From Planococcus citri (taxonomy: Eukaryota > Arthropoda > Insecta > Hemiptera > Pseudococcidae): DNA of 64,000 nucleotides. Below, in pieces: positions 12,901-23,550 of the stretch (its first letter is position 1; every line of letters starts with the position of its first letter). The position numbers and the translations under genes were made by a program. The notes beneath the pieces are model-generated. The model did not search any database and had not been told where the DNA came from. It saw nothing but the letters and a program-made list of their open reading frames with translations. The DNA is taken from contig NC_088677.1 in the NCBI RefSeq assembly GCF_950023065.1, positions 90,483,469 to 90,547,468 of the forward strand. The letters are read 5' to 3'.

Positions 12901-13335
12901 TTGTCCCTATATGCCCCTAAATTTCCTGTGCGCAAACGAGTTATGTTTTCCCCCATTTGTGCGCAAACCACTTGCAGCCTATTATTATATATTTTTGAGA
13001 CGTCGTTGTAGCGTCATAAAACGAAATGGCGTTGAATAATGGATATAATTATTTCACAATACGATAAGGTACGTTGTGTTGGTCGAATAGAAAACGGCGA
13101 GGACGTTTTCCTCCTATCGGGTCTCGTAACAAGTTCCCAAATGAAAAACATTACGTGTGGCAGATGGATGCGAAAAACTGACTATCGATCAAAATTGCGA
13201 ATCGAGAATGTAATATTCGCGACGATTTAATCAAATAACAGTAGTACTAAGGTTTTGGAGTACGGAGAAATAAGCAAGGAGATACTCACCAAAAACGCCA
13301 CCAATTAAAGGTACGATTATGAACCACTTCATCAT
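10000..13335 (-). pseudogene. PKD-domain single-pass membrane protein (TMEM130/GPNMB-like), disrupted
   Basis: Eight exon remnants lie on the minus strand: 13335-13290, 11957-11797, 11723-11570, 11471-10954, 10836-10769, 10698-10473, 10382-10274 and 10177-10000. All have plausible GT-AG borders and mostly continuous phase. Exon 1 encodes a signal peptide (MMKWFIIVPLIGGVFA). Exons 2-3 encode a PKD-like fold (NISDNGPVVVGANITF, then SNWTVSYSPDKIKAGSHQVE). Exon 6 holds YCVQFH and cysteine-rich sequence. Exon 7 encodes a hydrophobic membrane segment (ISVIIVPVAAAIVAII) and exon 8 a short cytoplasmic tail starting YIVEVADFDF. Disruptions: at least two frameshifts and one TAA in exon 4, and one TAA just before the membrane segment in exon 7. 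The layout resembles the TMEM130/PMEL/GPNMB group; this assignment is from remembered family features. Functional expression as a full-length protein seems excluded unless the sequence has errors. Confidence 0.78.
12084..12980. mobile_element. DNA element with subterminal GTTTGCGCACA repeats and 6-bp target duplication
   Basis: It lies in intron 1 of the PKD-protein pseudogene. The ends are imperfect inverted repeats of about 30 bp (left AGGCCGTAACTCG, right complement AGGCTGCAAGTGG, both continuing TTTGCGCACA). The element is flanked by direct repeats ATTATT at 12078-12083 and 12981-12986. Each end carries three copies of a TTTGCGCACA motif in inverted arrangement (left 12090-12185, right 12890-12970). 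The interior (about 12190-12880) is non-coding. The superfamily is not determined. Confidence 0.75.
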
Positions 13336-13481
13336 ACTAGAATCCACCGAAACACTTCGAACTTGTGCAAATTATAATTCCATCACCGATTACAGTTTCA
13401 ATTGAGCAGAGCAGTTTGAGCGTTATAAATACAAATTTTTTAAGCAAGCTGAAAAGAATGATGGTGATGATAAAAATCTAA

Positions 13482-13600
13482 TTAATCATCATTTCGACCA
13501 ATAGAAAATCCAATACCCCAGTAGAAGAGATTGATTAATTTTTTGGCTTTTTCACCGTTGTAGCCTGTAGGACGCGATCCAGTTTTTTTGTCATAGACTA
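13482..13600 (-). other. Open stretch of about 40 codons downstream of the Rpt6 remnant
   Basis: After the Rpt6 homology stops, the minus strand stays open in another frame, reading LVYDKKTGSRPTGYNGEKAK and ending RNDD-stop at 13482. It has the amino-acid balance of coding sequence but I do not recognise it. It could be an exon remnant of an unrelated gene captured next to the Rpt6 copy, or a chance open frame. Confidence 0.3.
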
Positions 13601-14408
13601 GGAGCGTGTTCACGAGCCATTACGAAAAGTTCAGAACCATACGCGAACCTTCGCCGATAAATTTTTGTACTAGTTCCGAACCGGAGACACGTATAAACGT
13701 ACATTCGGTGTGATGAGCTACGGCTCGAGCCAATAACGTTTTACCCGTACCGGGAGGTCCGTATAAAAGCACACCTTTCGGTTGAGCTATACCTAAAGCT
13801 TCGAACAACTCGGGATGCTTGACCGGCAACTCGATAACTTCTTTGATTTCTTTTATCTGTTTATCTAAACCGCCGACCATCTCGTAGGTGGAATCGGGTA
13901 CCTTTTCGACCATCATCAGCGATACCAGAGGATCGACCTTGTTCGGTAGGATCTTATGTAACGTGTAGCTCTCGTTTCTCAAAGCGACTCGAGAATTCGG
14001 AGTCACATCGGTCATTTCGATATTCTTATCTAAATCTACGACAAACTTTCCCTCCGGGTGTACCTTGACCAGCACTTTCTTCTTATCCATTGGTTTGATC
14101 ACTTCGCCAACGTACGATCCTTGTTCTTGCAGAAGCATGATTTCTTCGCGTAACATACGAACCTTGGCGTTTAGCTCGTTACGTTGAGCTTCCAGACGGC
14201 GCAGGTTTTGCGTACGATCTTGAATAATTAACTGCAAAGTCTCAACCTTGTATTTGTAATACGACTTGATACCGTCGTTTTTCTTCGGTTTACTTTCGCC
14301 CTGTTCTTTTTGAGCAGCTTTTAGAGGAGCTGCGGCCGCAACTTGAGGCAGTTTGGCGTACGTTTCGTCTACCTGCATCGGTACGACGACAGGACCTTTT
14401 TTCACCAT
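13578..14408 (-). pseudogene. 26S proteasome regulatory ATPase Rpt6 (subunit 8), 3'-truncated and frameshifted
   Basis: A 258-codon frame without introns matches the N-terminal two thirds of Rpt6/PSMC5, an AAA ATPase of the 19S base that unfolds ubiquitylated substrates. In order it holds the N-terminal coiled coil (about residues 50-95), the OB-like segment (GSYVGEVIKPMDKKKVLVKV), and the AAA domain with an intact Walker A (GPPGTGKT). After GEGSRMV one base is missing: the +1 frame continues ELFVMAREHAPS and then stops, before Walker B. The normal protein is about 400 residues, so second-half AAA motifs (Walker B, SRH, lid) are absent. The first 48 residues (MVKKGPVVVPMQVDETY...) are longer than the usual Rpt6 N-terminus. 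Codon-level conservation is high, so decay seems recent. No poly(A) tail was seen; a lineage-specific paralogue broken in this copy is an alternative to a retrocopy. Confidence 0.88.
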
Positions 14409-15040
14409 TCTTGAGATAGATGATTACCCGTTATCACACACAGATTCCTGTACAACAAACAGAACACTCTGGTTAATTACGATGTACAAAGTGTGAGATC
14501 ATACGGTTTATAGCACAACTGCTAGCAAGAAAGTATATTCATTGAACCGTTTTTTGGCCAGTTGAACGTATATTTTGCAATAAAATCGCAAATATGTTGC
14601 GTTATCTGGGAAGGAGCTTCTGCACGAATTGTAACAAAGAACATTGGATGATGTACTCACCTCGAGAATGAACAGCAACAGAGAATGGTGTAGTTCACAA
14701 ATGTAACATATTCAATGTGGAATTCTATCACTTGAACGAATTAATTTTGGCAAAAATATAGAAAAATTAACAAAATAACTCTGACAGTTGTGAGAAAAAA
14801 AGTCCGTCGCAATCTAGGGAAGGCAACAACACAAAGTCTACCTTATCAGTCTACCCCTAGTCTACCCAGGAGAAAAATCAAAAATGTCGCCTACGGCTCT
14901 ACAGACATCCGCAAACCGCATTTAAGCAACTTCCACATGCGATCGCGTACGCCTGTATGTGTGTATGTACGCGTATACGTGCGCGCGCGTGGGGGGGTAG
15001 TTTTCGACTGTGTTTTGCAACATGTAAATCGTTAAAAAAC
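14409..15040. other. Intergenic DNA, simple-sequence patch
   Basis: No gene is seen. A purine/pyrimidine alternating patch (GTGTATGTACGCGTATACGT type, 14955-14995) is the only marked feature. Confidence 0.5.
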
Positions 15041-15049
15041 GGGTTTCGG

Positions 15050-15130
15050 CAAGCTGCTCGGTAGACGCTTGGCTATGGTAACGGATCGCTGTGCAAGAAG
15101 TCTGGGTTCGATTCCCGCGTGGGACGGAAA
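15050..15130 (+). repeat. tRNA-like (box A/box B) sequence, probably a SINE head
   Basis: GGGTTCGATTCCCG near 15107-15120 is a good B-box/T-arm match. A D-arm-like segment (CTCGGTAGACGCTTGG) lies about 50 bp upstream. A T-rich stretch follows. The acceptor and anticodon stems do not fold cleanly, so a functional tRNA is unlikely and a tRNA-derived SINE or tRNA relic is the better reading. Confidence 0.5.
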
Positions 15131-15239
15131 TTTTTTCAAAATTTTTTTTCCCGATTTTTATTTTTACGAGTTCAATTTTTACAGAAAATTCAATTTAATT
15201 ATTTTTTTTTGATTTTGAACCATGAATAATTTACTAATT

Positions 15240-15480
15240 AGGCGAGGCGAAGCCGAGCCGTTTAAAATTTATATTTCATTCGATGAGCATTACTCCCCTT
15301 GGTGAGTTCAGACGGAGGCTGGACATTTACCGTGTATGTAGCACTTGCGGTTGTTTATAAAAAAATTGTACTCACCGAGGCCGAAGGCCGAGGGAAGTTA
15401 ACAGACATAGTATGAACAACAAAGCGACCAGCGCAACCGAGGCGAAGCCGAGGTGAGCAGACACAACGCCCCCCAACACT
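15240..15480. repeat. CpG-rich repeat words GAGGCGAAGCCGAG
   Basis: Short quasi-palindromic words (GGCGAAGCCGAG at 15241-15258 and 15440-15455; CCGAGGCCGAAGGCCGAGG at 15377-15395) recur within 240 bp of otherwise AT-rich sequence. No gene is assigned. Confidence 0.4.
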
Positions 15481-15699
15481 TTAAAAAAAATTTGAAAAAA
15501 AATTAAAATCGAAAAAATGGCACAAACTGTGATGACTGACACCTTCGAAAAATTGGCACTTTTGAGTGATTTTAACACGTTTTTAGCGATCGCATGTGGA
15601 AGTTGTTAAAATGCACAAACACCGGTATTTTCACGGCTCGTACTATTTGTATTTCTTTTCAATGCGTAATTTTGCGAGGAGGTACCGAATAATTTCAAG

Positions 15700-16600
15700 A
15701 TTCAAAGTAGAGAATTATAGAAATTTGAGTTTTACTCGAAATCAGTCTCGGGGAGCCCACAATTTTTTTACATCATATTAAAGCAATTTTTATCCTCTTT
15801 TCAACGGTATAATTTTTTTCGAAATCCTCAAACGCGATCGTGCTTAAAAACGTGAAAAACTGCCTAATTTTGAGAAAAAAAAGTGGTTTGAGATGAATTA
15901 AACAATTTTTTCTCAAAATTCACCTCGACGAGCCCAACATTTCTTTGCACCATATTAAAGCATTTTTTATCCTCTTTCCAGCGATATAAATTTTTTCAAA
16001 ATCCTCGAACAGGAACAAGCTTTAATAAGCGAACTTAGAGCAGAAAACTACTTAGGAGAAAAATGTCTCCAATCTCCAATCCAGTAGACCACAGGTAGAC
16101 ACAGAAATAGATTTGAGTTCAACTCGAAATCCATCTCGAAGAGACCGCAATTTTATTATAACATTTTAACGCATTTTTTATCCTCTTTTTAATGGTATAA
16201 TTTTTTTCGAAATCCTCAAACGCGATCGTGCTTAAAAACGTGAAAAACTGTGTAATTTTGAGGGGAAAAAGTTGTTTGACATGAATTAAACAATTTTTTC
16301 ACAAAATTCACCTAGACGAGCCCAACATTTTTTTGTACCACATTATAGCAATTTTTATTCTCTTTCCAATGGTTTAATTTTTTTTAACATCCAGGACAGT
16401 GAACTCGCTTAAAAAAGCGAACTTGGAGCAGAAAACTGCTTAGGAGAAAAATGTCACCAATCCATCCGGTAGACCATATAGGTAGACTGAGAATAGATTT
16501 GAGTTTTACTCGAAAACCATCTCAAAGAGACTACAATTTTTTTACGTCATATTAAAGCAATTTTTCTCCTCTTTCCAGTGGTATCATTTTTTTCAAAATC
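15700..16600. repeat. Tandem repeat, unit about 390 bp, about 2.3 copies
   Basis: The phrase GATTTGAGTTNNACTCGAAA..CA.TCTC..GAG begins successive units near 15722, 16110 and 16497. Within each unit the downstream landmarks (ATTAAAGCAATTTTTATCCTCTTT, then the CAAACGCGATCGTGCTTAAAAACG block in the first two) recur in order. Copies are diverged by substitutions and small indels. The tandem array runs into the foldback at 16545-17330. Confidence 0.75.
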
Positions 16601-17330
16601 CTCGCAATTTTTCATCGAGTAAATTGCATATTTACGAGATGAAAAAGGATGAAAAGAGGCCAAATGGCCATTATTTTGAATAAAATTCACCAAAATTCAT
16701 TTTTGAGCATAAGGATGGTATGATAGAAAAAATTCAGCACCACACAACGATACCAAAATAATAAAAATCCACGGAATGATTCGTTGAAAACTGCAATATT
16801 CCTACTTGAGCTCTTCAATTTCTAGCTAAAACCTTTTACATCTCGAAAAATTGCAAATTTCTCGATGAAAAATTTCGAGGATTTTAAAAACTTTTATATC
16901 ATTGGAAAGCTGATAAAATTCTGCACAAAATGACGCCATAAAACAAGGGGGTCGTCCATCTGGTTCAAAAGTTCTGACGAGTCGAAGTATAAAGTTGATA
17001 AAAAGTGACCTAAAGTAAGCTACCTATTTCAAGTTGAATTTTTTCATGGAAAATGCAGCGCTCAGATAGAAAAATTGCAGTTTTGAGCGAACTATTTGGT
17101 GGATTTTTTTCATCTTGATACCATTGCGTGGTGCTAAAAATTTCCTACCAAGCAGTACCCTTAAAAATGAATTTTGGTGAATTTTATTCAAAATAATGGC
17201 CAGTTGGCCTCTTTTCATCCTTTTTCATCTCGTAAATATGCAATTTACTCGATGAAAAATTGTGAGGATTTTGAAAAAAATGATACCACTGGAAAGAGGA
17301 GAAAAAATGCTTTAATATGACGTAAAAAAT
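16545..17330. repeat. Foldback with arms of about 200 bp
   Basis: The left arm (about 16545-16770) is the inverse of the right arm (about 17085-17330). Matching landmarks are ATTTACGAGATGAAAAAGGA against its complement at 17220-17240, and CCATTATTTTGAATAAAATT against its complement near 17190. The spacer of about 300 bp contains no gene. Confidence 0.75.
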
Positions 17331-17424
17331 TGAGGGCTCCTCGAGAAAACGCGCATTTGATCACTCGAGCCTCGAGCGAGTGCGCGAGGCACTTGTACTG
17401 TTGTACTAGTAGGATAAAATATTA

Positions 17425-17584
17425 GGTTTGTTCGTTTTTATTACTCGGTCTAACCGGGTCTACACTTTCCTTACTCTCCTTACTCCGCTCTCCACTTTTT
17501 ACCCCTGATTTAACCAAAGACCTATAACAGGTCTCTGGATTTAACCTTACCCGGGTAAGAAACCTGGTTAAAAACGAACAAACC
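17425..17584. repeat. 160-bp palindromic segment with 16-bp perfect inverted ends
   Basis: GGTTTGTTCGTTTTTA at 17425-17440 is the exact complement of 17569-17584. The interior contains further inverted pieces (CGGTCTAACCGGGTC, ACCCGGGTAAG). It forms the extreme left edge of the compound element described next, or it is a MITE inserted there. Confidence 0.7.
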
Positions 17585-17593
17585 GGCAGTGAG

Positions 17594-17960
17594 ACATTTG
17601 ACCCATGCGACATATGACCCATGCGACATTTCACCCATGTTTTTATCAATTTTGGATTTTCACAAAACGACATTTGACCCATGCGACATTTAACCCATGT
17701 TCTGATAAATGTTTGCATCACACCAATATGCGACATTTGACCCATGCGACATTACACCCACATGAATATCCGATGTGAAATAGACATTTCGCCCATGCGA
17801 CAATTGACCCAGGGTAATTCAAAATAGCGACATTTGACCCAGGCAACGGTTTAATTACAAATTGGCACATTTGACCCATGCGACATTTGACCCATGATGT
17901 TATTAATGCTGAAATGTCTCCTTTGCGACATTTGACCCATGCGACATTACACCCATTAGA
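17594..17960 (+). repeat. Left terminal array of GACATTTGACCCATGC words
   Basis: About fifteen degenerate copies of a word of about 16 bp, GCGACATTTGACCCAT, occur singly or in pairs separated by unique spacers. The spacers too are shared, in inverse orientation, with 25993-26353. This shows that the whole 365-bp block duplicated as a unit, not merely its words. Confidence 0.85.
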
Positions 17961-19399
17961 TATTGTGAAAGTAGCACTACGCAGTGGAGGAAATCAAAGG
18001 CAGCCAACCATCTACATAAAACTTCTTTTAGATCTTTCCCTGTATTTAAAAATCAGTGCGTGCGGTGAAATACAAAATATACCTTTTCAATTTTCATTCT
18101 CTGTTTTATATGGGAAAGCAGTACTCTCGTCACAGTATGGTTCCGCATTTCAATGCTTTCGTTTATTGCAGGGTCGTAAATAAATACTAGGAATGTTGGG
18201 ATATACCTGTTTTTTTTTCTTCTTTTTTTCCAACAAAACTACCCTTCGGCTACAGTATAGTATAAAAGAGGACGATCTTTTTTTTTATTTCCTATGCTGC
18301 ATTCTGCATTTGATCTGTTTCACTGTACGAGTAAAAACCACTTACAAAGTCAAGTTTTCGAATGTTAAGAAATTCATGTAATTGATGTAACATGATTTAA
18401 ACATATTCTTCACTTACCTACCGAAAATTATACGTACCTAACAAGGGAACCTCTTGAGGTGTCCGCCTCCGATTTGAATGGGACCGCGATTTTTTGAAAG
18501 AGCATAGTTTAACACCCCCGAAACCAAATTTTCAGCTGCCCAACTTCATATCTCAATATTTGGCGAACGTTTGAAAATTCAAAATTGACTGTTTTTGGTG
18601 ATTTATACTTTTTTCAAAAAAGTACCTACGTGCATACCTAATCAGTAAAAATAATCAAAATAATTCCTAAGACTGATATTACTTCCCCAAATCCAAATTT
18701 CGCCATTTCCAGTCATTCTGGAGCCTCCAGCGCGATTTTTTAATTTCTCCAGAATTTTGAAGGTGCTGCAGAAGGCGTGAATATGCAGTTGGGCAGCTGA
18801 AAATCCGAGTTGTGTGTTATACTCGATCTGTTAAACGAATTTACCGAGATTTGAGCCGATTCTGGAGGGGACACCTCAAGAGCGGTTTTTTGCATGATCA
18901 GCTTTTTTTCAAAGTAAAAATATTCAAAAATCAAAAATTTTTTAATTTACCGTTCTCGAGAAATTTTTTGAAATTTGCGCGAATCGCAGTATTTTGTCAA
19001 CAACTAACCTTCCGAGACCAAATTCCGCCATTTCCCACCGATCTGGAGCCTCCAGCGCTACTTTTAAATTTCTCCAGAATTTTGAATTTGCTCCAGAAGG
19101 CGTGAATATGAAGTTGGGCGGCTAAAAATCGAGATGTGTGTTAAACTCGATCTGCTTAACGAATTTATCCATATGTGAGCCGATTCTGGAGGGGACACCT
19201 CAAGAGTGGTTTTTTGACCAGCTTTTTTTCAAAATAAAAATATCCAAAAATCAAAAATTTCCCTTTTACGAAAAAATTTTTGAAATTTGCGCGAATCGCT
19301 GTATTTTGTCATTAATTAATCCCAAGAGAGCGAATTTGGCCATTTTCAGCCTTTCTGGGGCCTCCCTTTATCGAGAGTTTTTGCCCGAGCGATTCAAAA

Positions 19400-20265
19400 A
19401 AAATCATACCTAATTCGAATACAATTAATATTTTGAAGCACAATAATAAACTTCTTATAAGTTATAAGTGACTCGTCTCACAAAGAAACATCATTTTTCA
19501 TATTTCTCAAAATATGTACTAATTTTTCAGAGCATTTCCTCTCGCTTCGCTCGGGCTCGTTTGATTTTTAATTTTATTTTCAATTTTGAATTTAAAAAAA
19601 ATCATTACCTATTTGAATTTAAAACTGCTTAAAGTTGCCTAGATACTCGTCACACAAAAAAAACATCGTTTTTTAAACCTCTTGAAATACTGATTCTCGA
19701 GAGCTTTTTGCTCTTGCTTCGCTAGCTCTAAAAATTATATTTTCGACATCCGCCTGCTTAAAAAACGTCTTGGGATGTTTGAAGACATTGGAAAAGTGAA
19801 AAAGATGAATACCCTCAAATTCTAGCTTAGAGTATTTTTAGCAAAATTGATGAATTTTGATTCTATTTTAGCTCAATTTTGAACCTAGAACCCCCACCAC
19901 CAAGTTTATCAAAAATCCGCCCATCCCCTCTTTCAAAATTCTCTTTTTTGCTCTATAAAAGTTTCCTATGGAAAAAATGATAAAGGCACAAGTACTTGTT
20001 CAGAGTGTCGAGCACTAGTGGAAAACCTACTCTCAGGGTTTTTTTTTGTGGTGGGGACTCGGGGGGACGTCGTCCCCCCCAAGAAAAAATCGAAATTATC
20101 AAAAAAATTCCATAAAAACTAAAAATTGAACGAATTTGAAAAAAATGAAAAAATGAATAAATTTTGGTAACTTTTTAAACAAATGTTGAATTATCGGAAT
20201 AGTAAAGTGCGAAAACGAGATCAGAATTACGATGAAAATTCGTAAATCTAAAATTTAGCATTCAA
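19400..20265. other. AT-rich filler with a family A repeat fragment
   Basis: The stretch 19840-20040 resembles part of the family A foldback (ATTTTAGCTCAATTTTGAAC and GTGTCGAGCACTAGTGG landmarks). The remainder shows no gene. A G-rich/C-rich tract occurs near 20053-20090. Confidence 0.5.
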
Positions 20266-20267
20266 GT

Positions 20268-21560
20268 TTGTACCTCAGTACTTATTTTGCACGTCGGGGA
20301 GACCGCTCAAGAATAATTGCACCCCCCCCCCCGTCGATCCTCTGGGAGAACTTTTTTCTTAAAGGGGGAGTCCTGAGGAACATTTCTAGCCCTTGTACTA
20401 AAAAAAAAAGTGGCCCTACTTACAAAATGGCGGACATTTTGATTGACAGATCAGCCGAAATCACAGATTTTGGGTTCCAACATAGGCCTTGCACGAAATT
20501 TTTTAAACCTTACAAGGTAGATCGAAAGATCAGGCAAAAATTTTTCATCTGTCAAAATTTCAAGTGCTTAAGTGCATTTTTAGATTTTTGGTGAATTTTT
20601 GAAAATCAAATTCAGGCCAAAAATGAAGGGAAAAATCAAAATTTTACCCAATTGACCAAGAAAGCTGAAATTTGGGATATACCATATTTTTGACATGCCA
20701 AATCGATTGAAAACTGTTTCAAACCGTTTTGAGCAGTTTTGGAGCCTCCAGAACATTTTTGAAACTCGAAATTTCCACAAAATTTTATCAAAATGGAGTT
20801 GGAAAGCAGAAATTTATTCTGCAAACTAATTTCAATGCGCTACGAAGTACTGCCGGTAAATTTCAAGTCGTTTTGGAGCCTCCAGCAAGTTTTTGAAAAT
20901 TCTGAAGCCTCCAGCAGATTTTTTAAATTTTAAATTTTTACAAAATTTCATCAAATGGCGATGGAAAGCTGAAATTTACTCTACACTCCAATTTTACACT
21001 CTCTGAAGACGACTTCAGGTGGGTTCAAGTCATTTTGGAGCCTCCAGCGACTTTTTGAAAATTACTGGAGGCTCCAGCAGATTTTTTAAACTTTAAACTT
21101 TTACAAAATTTCATCATTGGAGATTGAAAGTGAAATTTATTTCGTAGAGTAATTTCAATGCGATATAAAGTCGCATACATGGTGGTTTCAAATGGTTTTG
21201 AAGCTTCCAGCTACTTTTTGGAAATTTCAATTTTCCAAAAAACGCCGTACGACCTTTCAAAAAGTCGCTGGAGGCTCTAAAACAACTTGAAATCACCCAG
21301 CAGTCCACTTCGTACTTCGTAGCGTATTGAAATTAGTTTGTAGAATGAATTTCTACTTTCCATCTCCGTTTTCGAGTTTCAAAAAAATCTACTAGATTCA
21401 GTAATTTTCAAAAAGTCGCTGGAAGCTCCAAAATGACTTGAACCAACCTGAAGTCGTCTTCAGAAGGTGTTAAAATTGGAGTGTGTAGATAAGTAAATTT
21501 CAGCTTTCCATCTCCATTTGATGAAATTTTGTAAAAATTTAAAGTTTGAAACTTCGATTT
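20268..21560. repeat. Diverged foldback copy of family M (compare 51854-53905)
   Basis: The sequence from the poly-C tract near 20318 onward follows the left half of the intact element at 51854 (TCCTC.GGGA.AACTTTTTTCTTAAAG, then AAAATGGCGGACATTTTGAT). It then enters repeated GGAGCCTCCAG blocks that reverse orientation near 21200. Terminal GTCCGGC ends are missing, so this is a truncated or decayed copy. Confidence 0.7.
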
Positions 21561-21769
21561 TTTTTCTCTCAAAAATTCAAATTATGTACAGAGACCGAGT
21601 GGGGGGGATGAAAATTAGGGGCTTGCAACTTCAATTCAGCGTCCCCGTCAGAAAAGAAATACAAAAAAAGGCCTGCCTACTCTTGTCTACTTATCTTCCA
21701 ACCAAGTTGGGTAGGAAAATGAAAGTGGTAAATAAGCACTCGAAACTCACATATTCCACTAGTAATTGA

Positions 21770-23550
21770 CATGCTGAAAAACTTTTGTTATCATTATTTT
21801 TTTGATTAAATGGTCCTTTCACTTGAAATAGATCAAAAAAATTTTTTGAAAAAAATCAAAATTCATCAATTTTGAGCGAAACATGGCCAGAAAATTATCG
21901 CGAAACATGCGTTCCCACTAATCTGAGGTCACTAAACATGAATTTTGATTCAATTTCAACACGACTATTCACCCTGCACTTCCCAATCCCGCCAATTGTG
22001 TTTCACCACAAATTCCACCCCCCCCGCCCATAAGAAATTTTTTTTTTGAAAAAGTAATCTGCGGGCTAATTAATGGTGTTCTGATTGAGCCATATACCAA
22101 TTTTCAGCTTGTTCGGATGGTTTTCGGCCAAAATAACCCCAAAAAACACATTTTTATACTGTTTTTCGCCTGAGCAGGAAATATCCACTTTAAGAGTATA
22201 AGCTGTACTCCACTATACATCGCAATCTAAAAAATCCAGCAGAAATAGTGAAAAAAATAATTTTCTGGGGTTGTAATTAAACGAACAAGCTGAAATTTAG
22301 TATATGACTGTTTCAGTAGAACATTGATGTGTCTGTACACAAATTTTACAAAAAAATAAATTTTGGGAGGGGAGGGGTGGATTTTGGAACGAACTTGATG
22401 GTGAGGGTTTCTTATTTAAAGTTGGGGTAAAATAGAATCAAAATTCGAGTTTAGCGACCTTGAATTAGTGAGGAAACGTGTTTCGCGATAATTTTTTGGC
22501 CATATTTGGCCCAAAATTTGACAAATTTTAATTTTTTTAAAATTCTGTTTTGCTCAATTATAAGAAAATGGCTGTCTTAATCGAAAAAAATGCAATAACA
22601 AAACTTGTTTAGCATGCCAAGTACTAGTGGAATATGAGAGTTTCGAGTGTTAATTTCCTAATTTCATTTACCTACCCAACTTGGTGGGAAGTAGGTAGAC
22701 GAAAGTTGGTAATAATCATTTGAAATCCATGTATTTCATTAGTACACGAGATGCTAAACAACTTTTGTTATCATCATTTTTTTGATTAAACAATTCTTTC
22801 ACTTATAAATTGATCAAAAAATAATTTTGAAAAAATTAAAATTTGTCCATTTTGAGCTAAATATGAGCAGAAAATTAACACCATACAGGTCCCCCACTAA
22901 TTCGAGGTCGCTGAACTCGAATTATGATTCCATTTCAGCCCAACTTTCAACCCAGAACTCTCACCACAAAGTTTATCTCAAGATTCGCCCCCCTCCTATT
23001 GAAATTTATTTTTTGGAAAAATTTTTGTACACACGCATCAATGAGGTACTGGAACAGTCATGTACCAGATTTCAGGCTCTTCCGACGATTACAACTTCAG
23101 AAAATGAATTTTTTCACTATTTCTACTCGTTTTTAAGATCACGATGCAAAGTGGACTACAGCTCATATACAGCACATGGATATTTCTCGCTTAGGCGAGA
23201 AATGTACCAAAAATGCGTTTTTGGGGTTATTTTGGTCACAAACTAACCGAATGAGCTGAATTTTTGTATATGGCCGAATCAAAACACCATTGATAGGCCT
23301 GTAGATTATTTTTTCAACAAAAATAAAATTGTCAAGAGTGGGGGTGAATTTTGTAGTAAAATGCGCTTGAGGGGGCAGGGTTTACAATTGCATAAAAATG
23401 GAATCAAAATTCGAGTTTAGCGACCTCGAATTAGTGGGTAGACCTGTTTCGCATTTATTTTCTGGTTATATTTAGTTCAAAATGGACGAATTTTGATTTT
23501 TTTTCAATTTTTTTTTGTCCTTTTGTAAGTTAGCGATTCGTATAGTAGAA
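21770..23550. repeat. Alternating inverted units of family A
   Basis: Four related units alternate in orientation: about 21770-21990 (+), 22390-22625 (-), 22755-22980 (+) and 23395-23550 (-). All carry a version of the phrase CACTAAT.CGAGGTC.CT.AAC or its complement, and three carry the inner word CTAAACAACTTTTGTTATCAT or a close relative. No conserved protein is encoded. Confidence 0.75.

Noticed and set aside
13039..13230. Possible extra PKD-gene exon on the minus strand (reads VANITFSIRNFDR then a stop)
   Set aside because: Exon 1 splices in phase directly to exon 2 at 11957; the resemblance to the exon 2 peptide is short and interrupted, so at most it is a tiny decayed duplicate.
15050..15130. 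Functional tRNA gene
   Set aside because: The T arm is good but acceptor and anticodon stems do not pair; a SINE head fits better.
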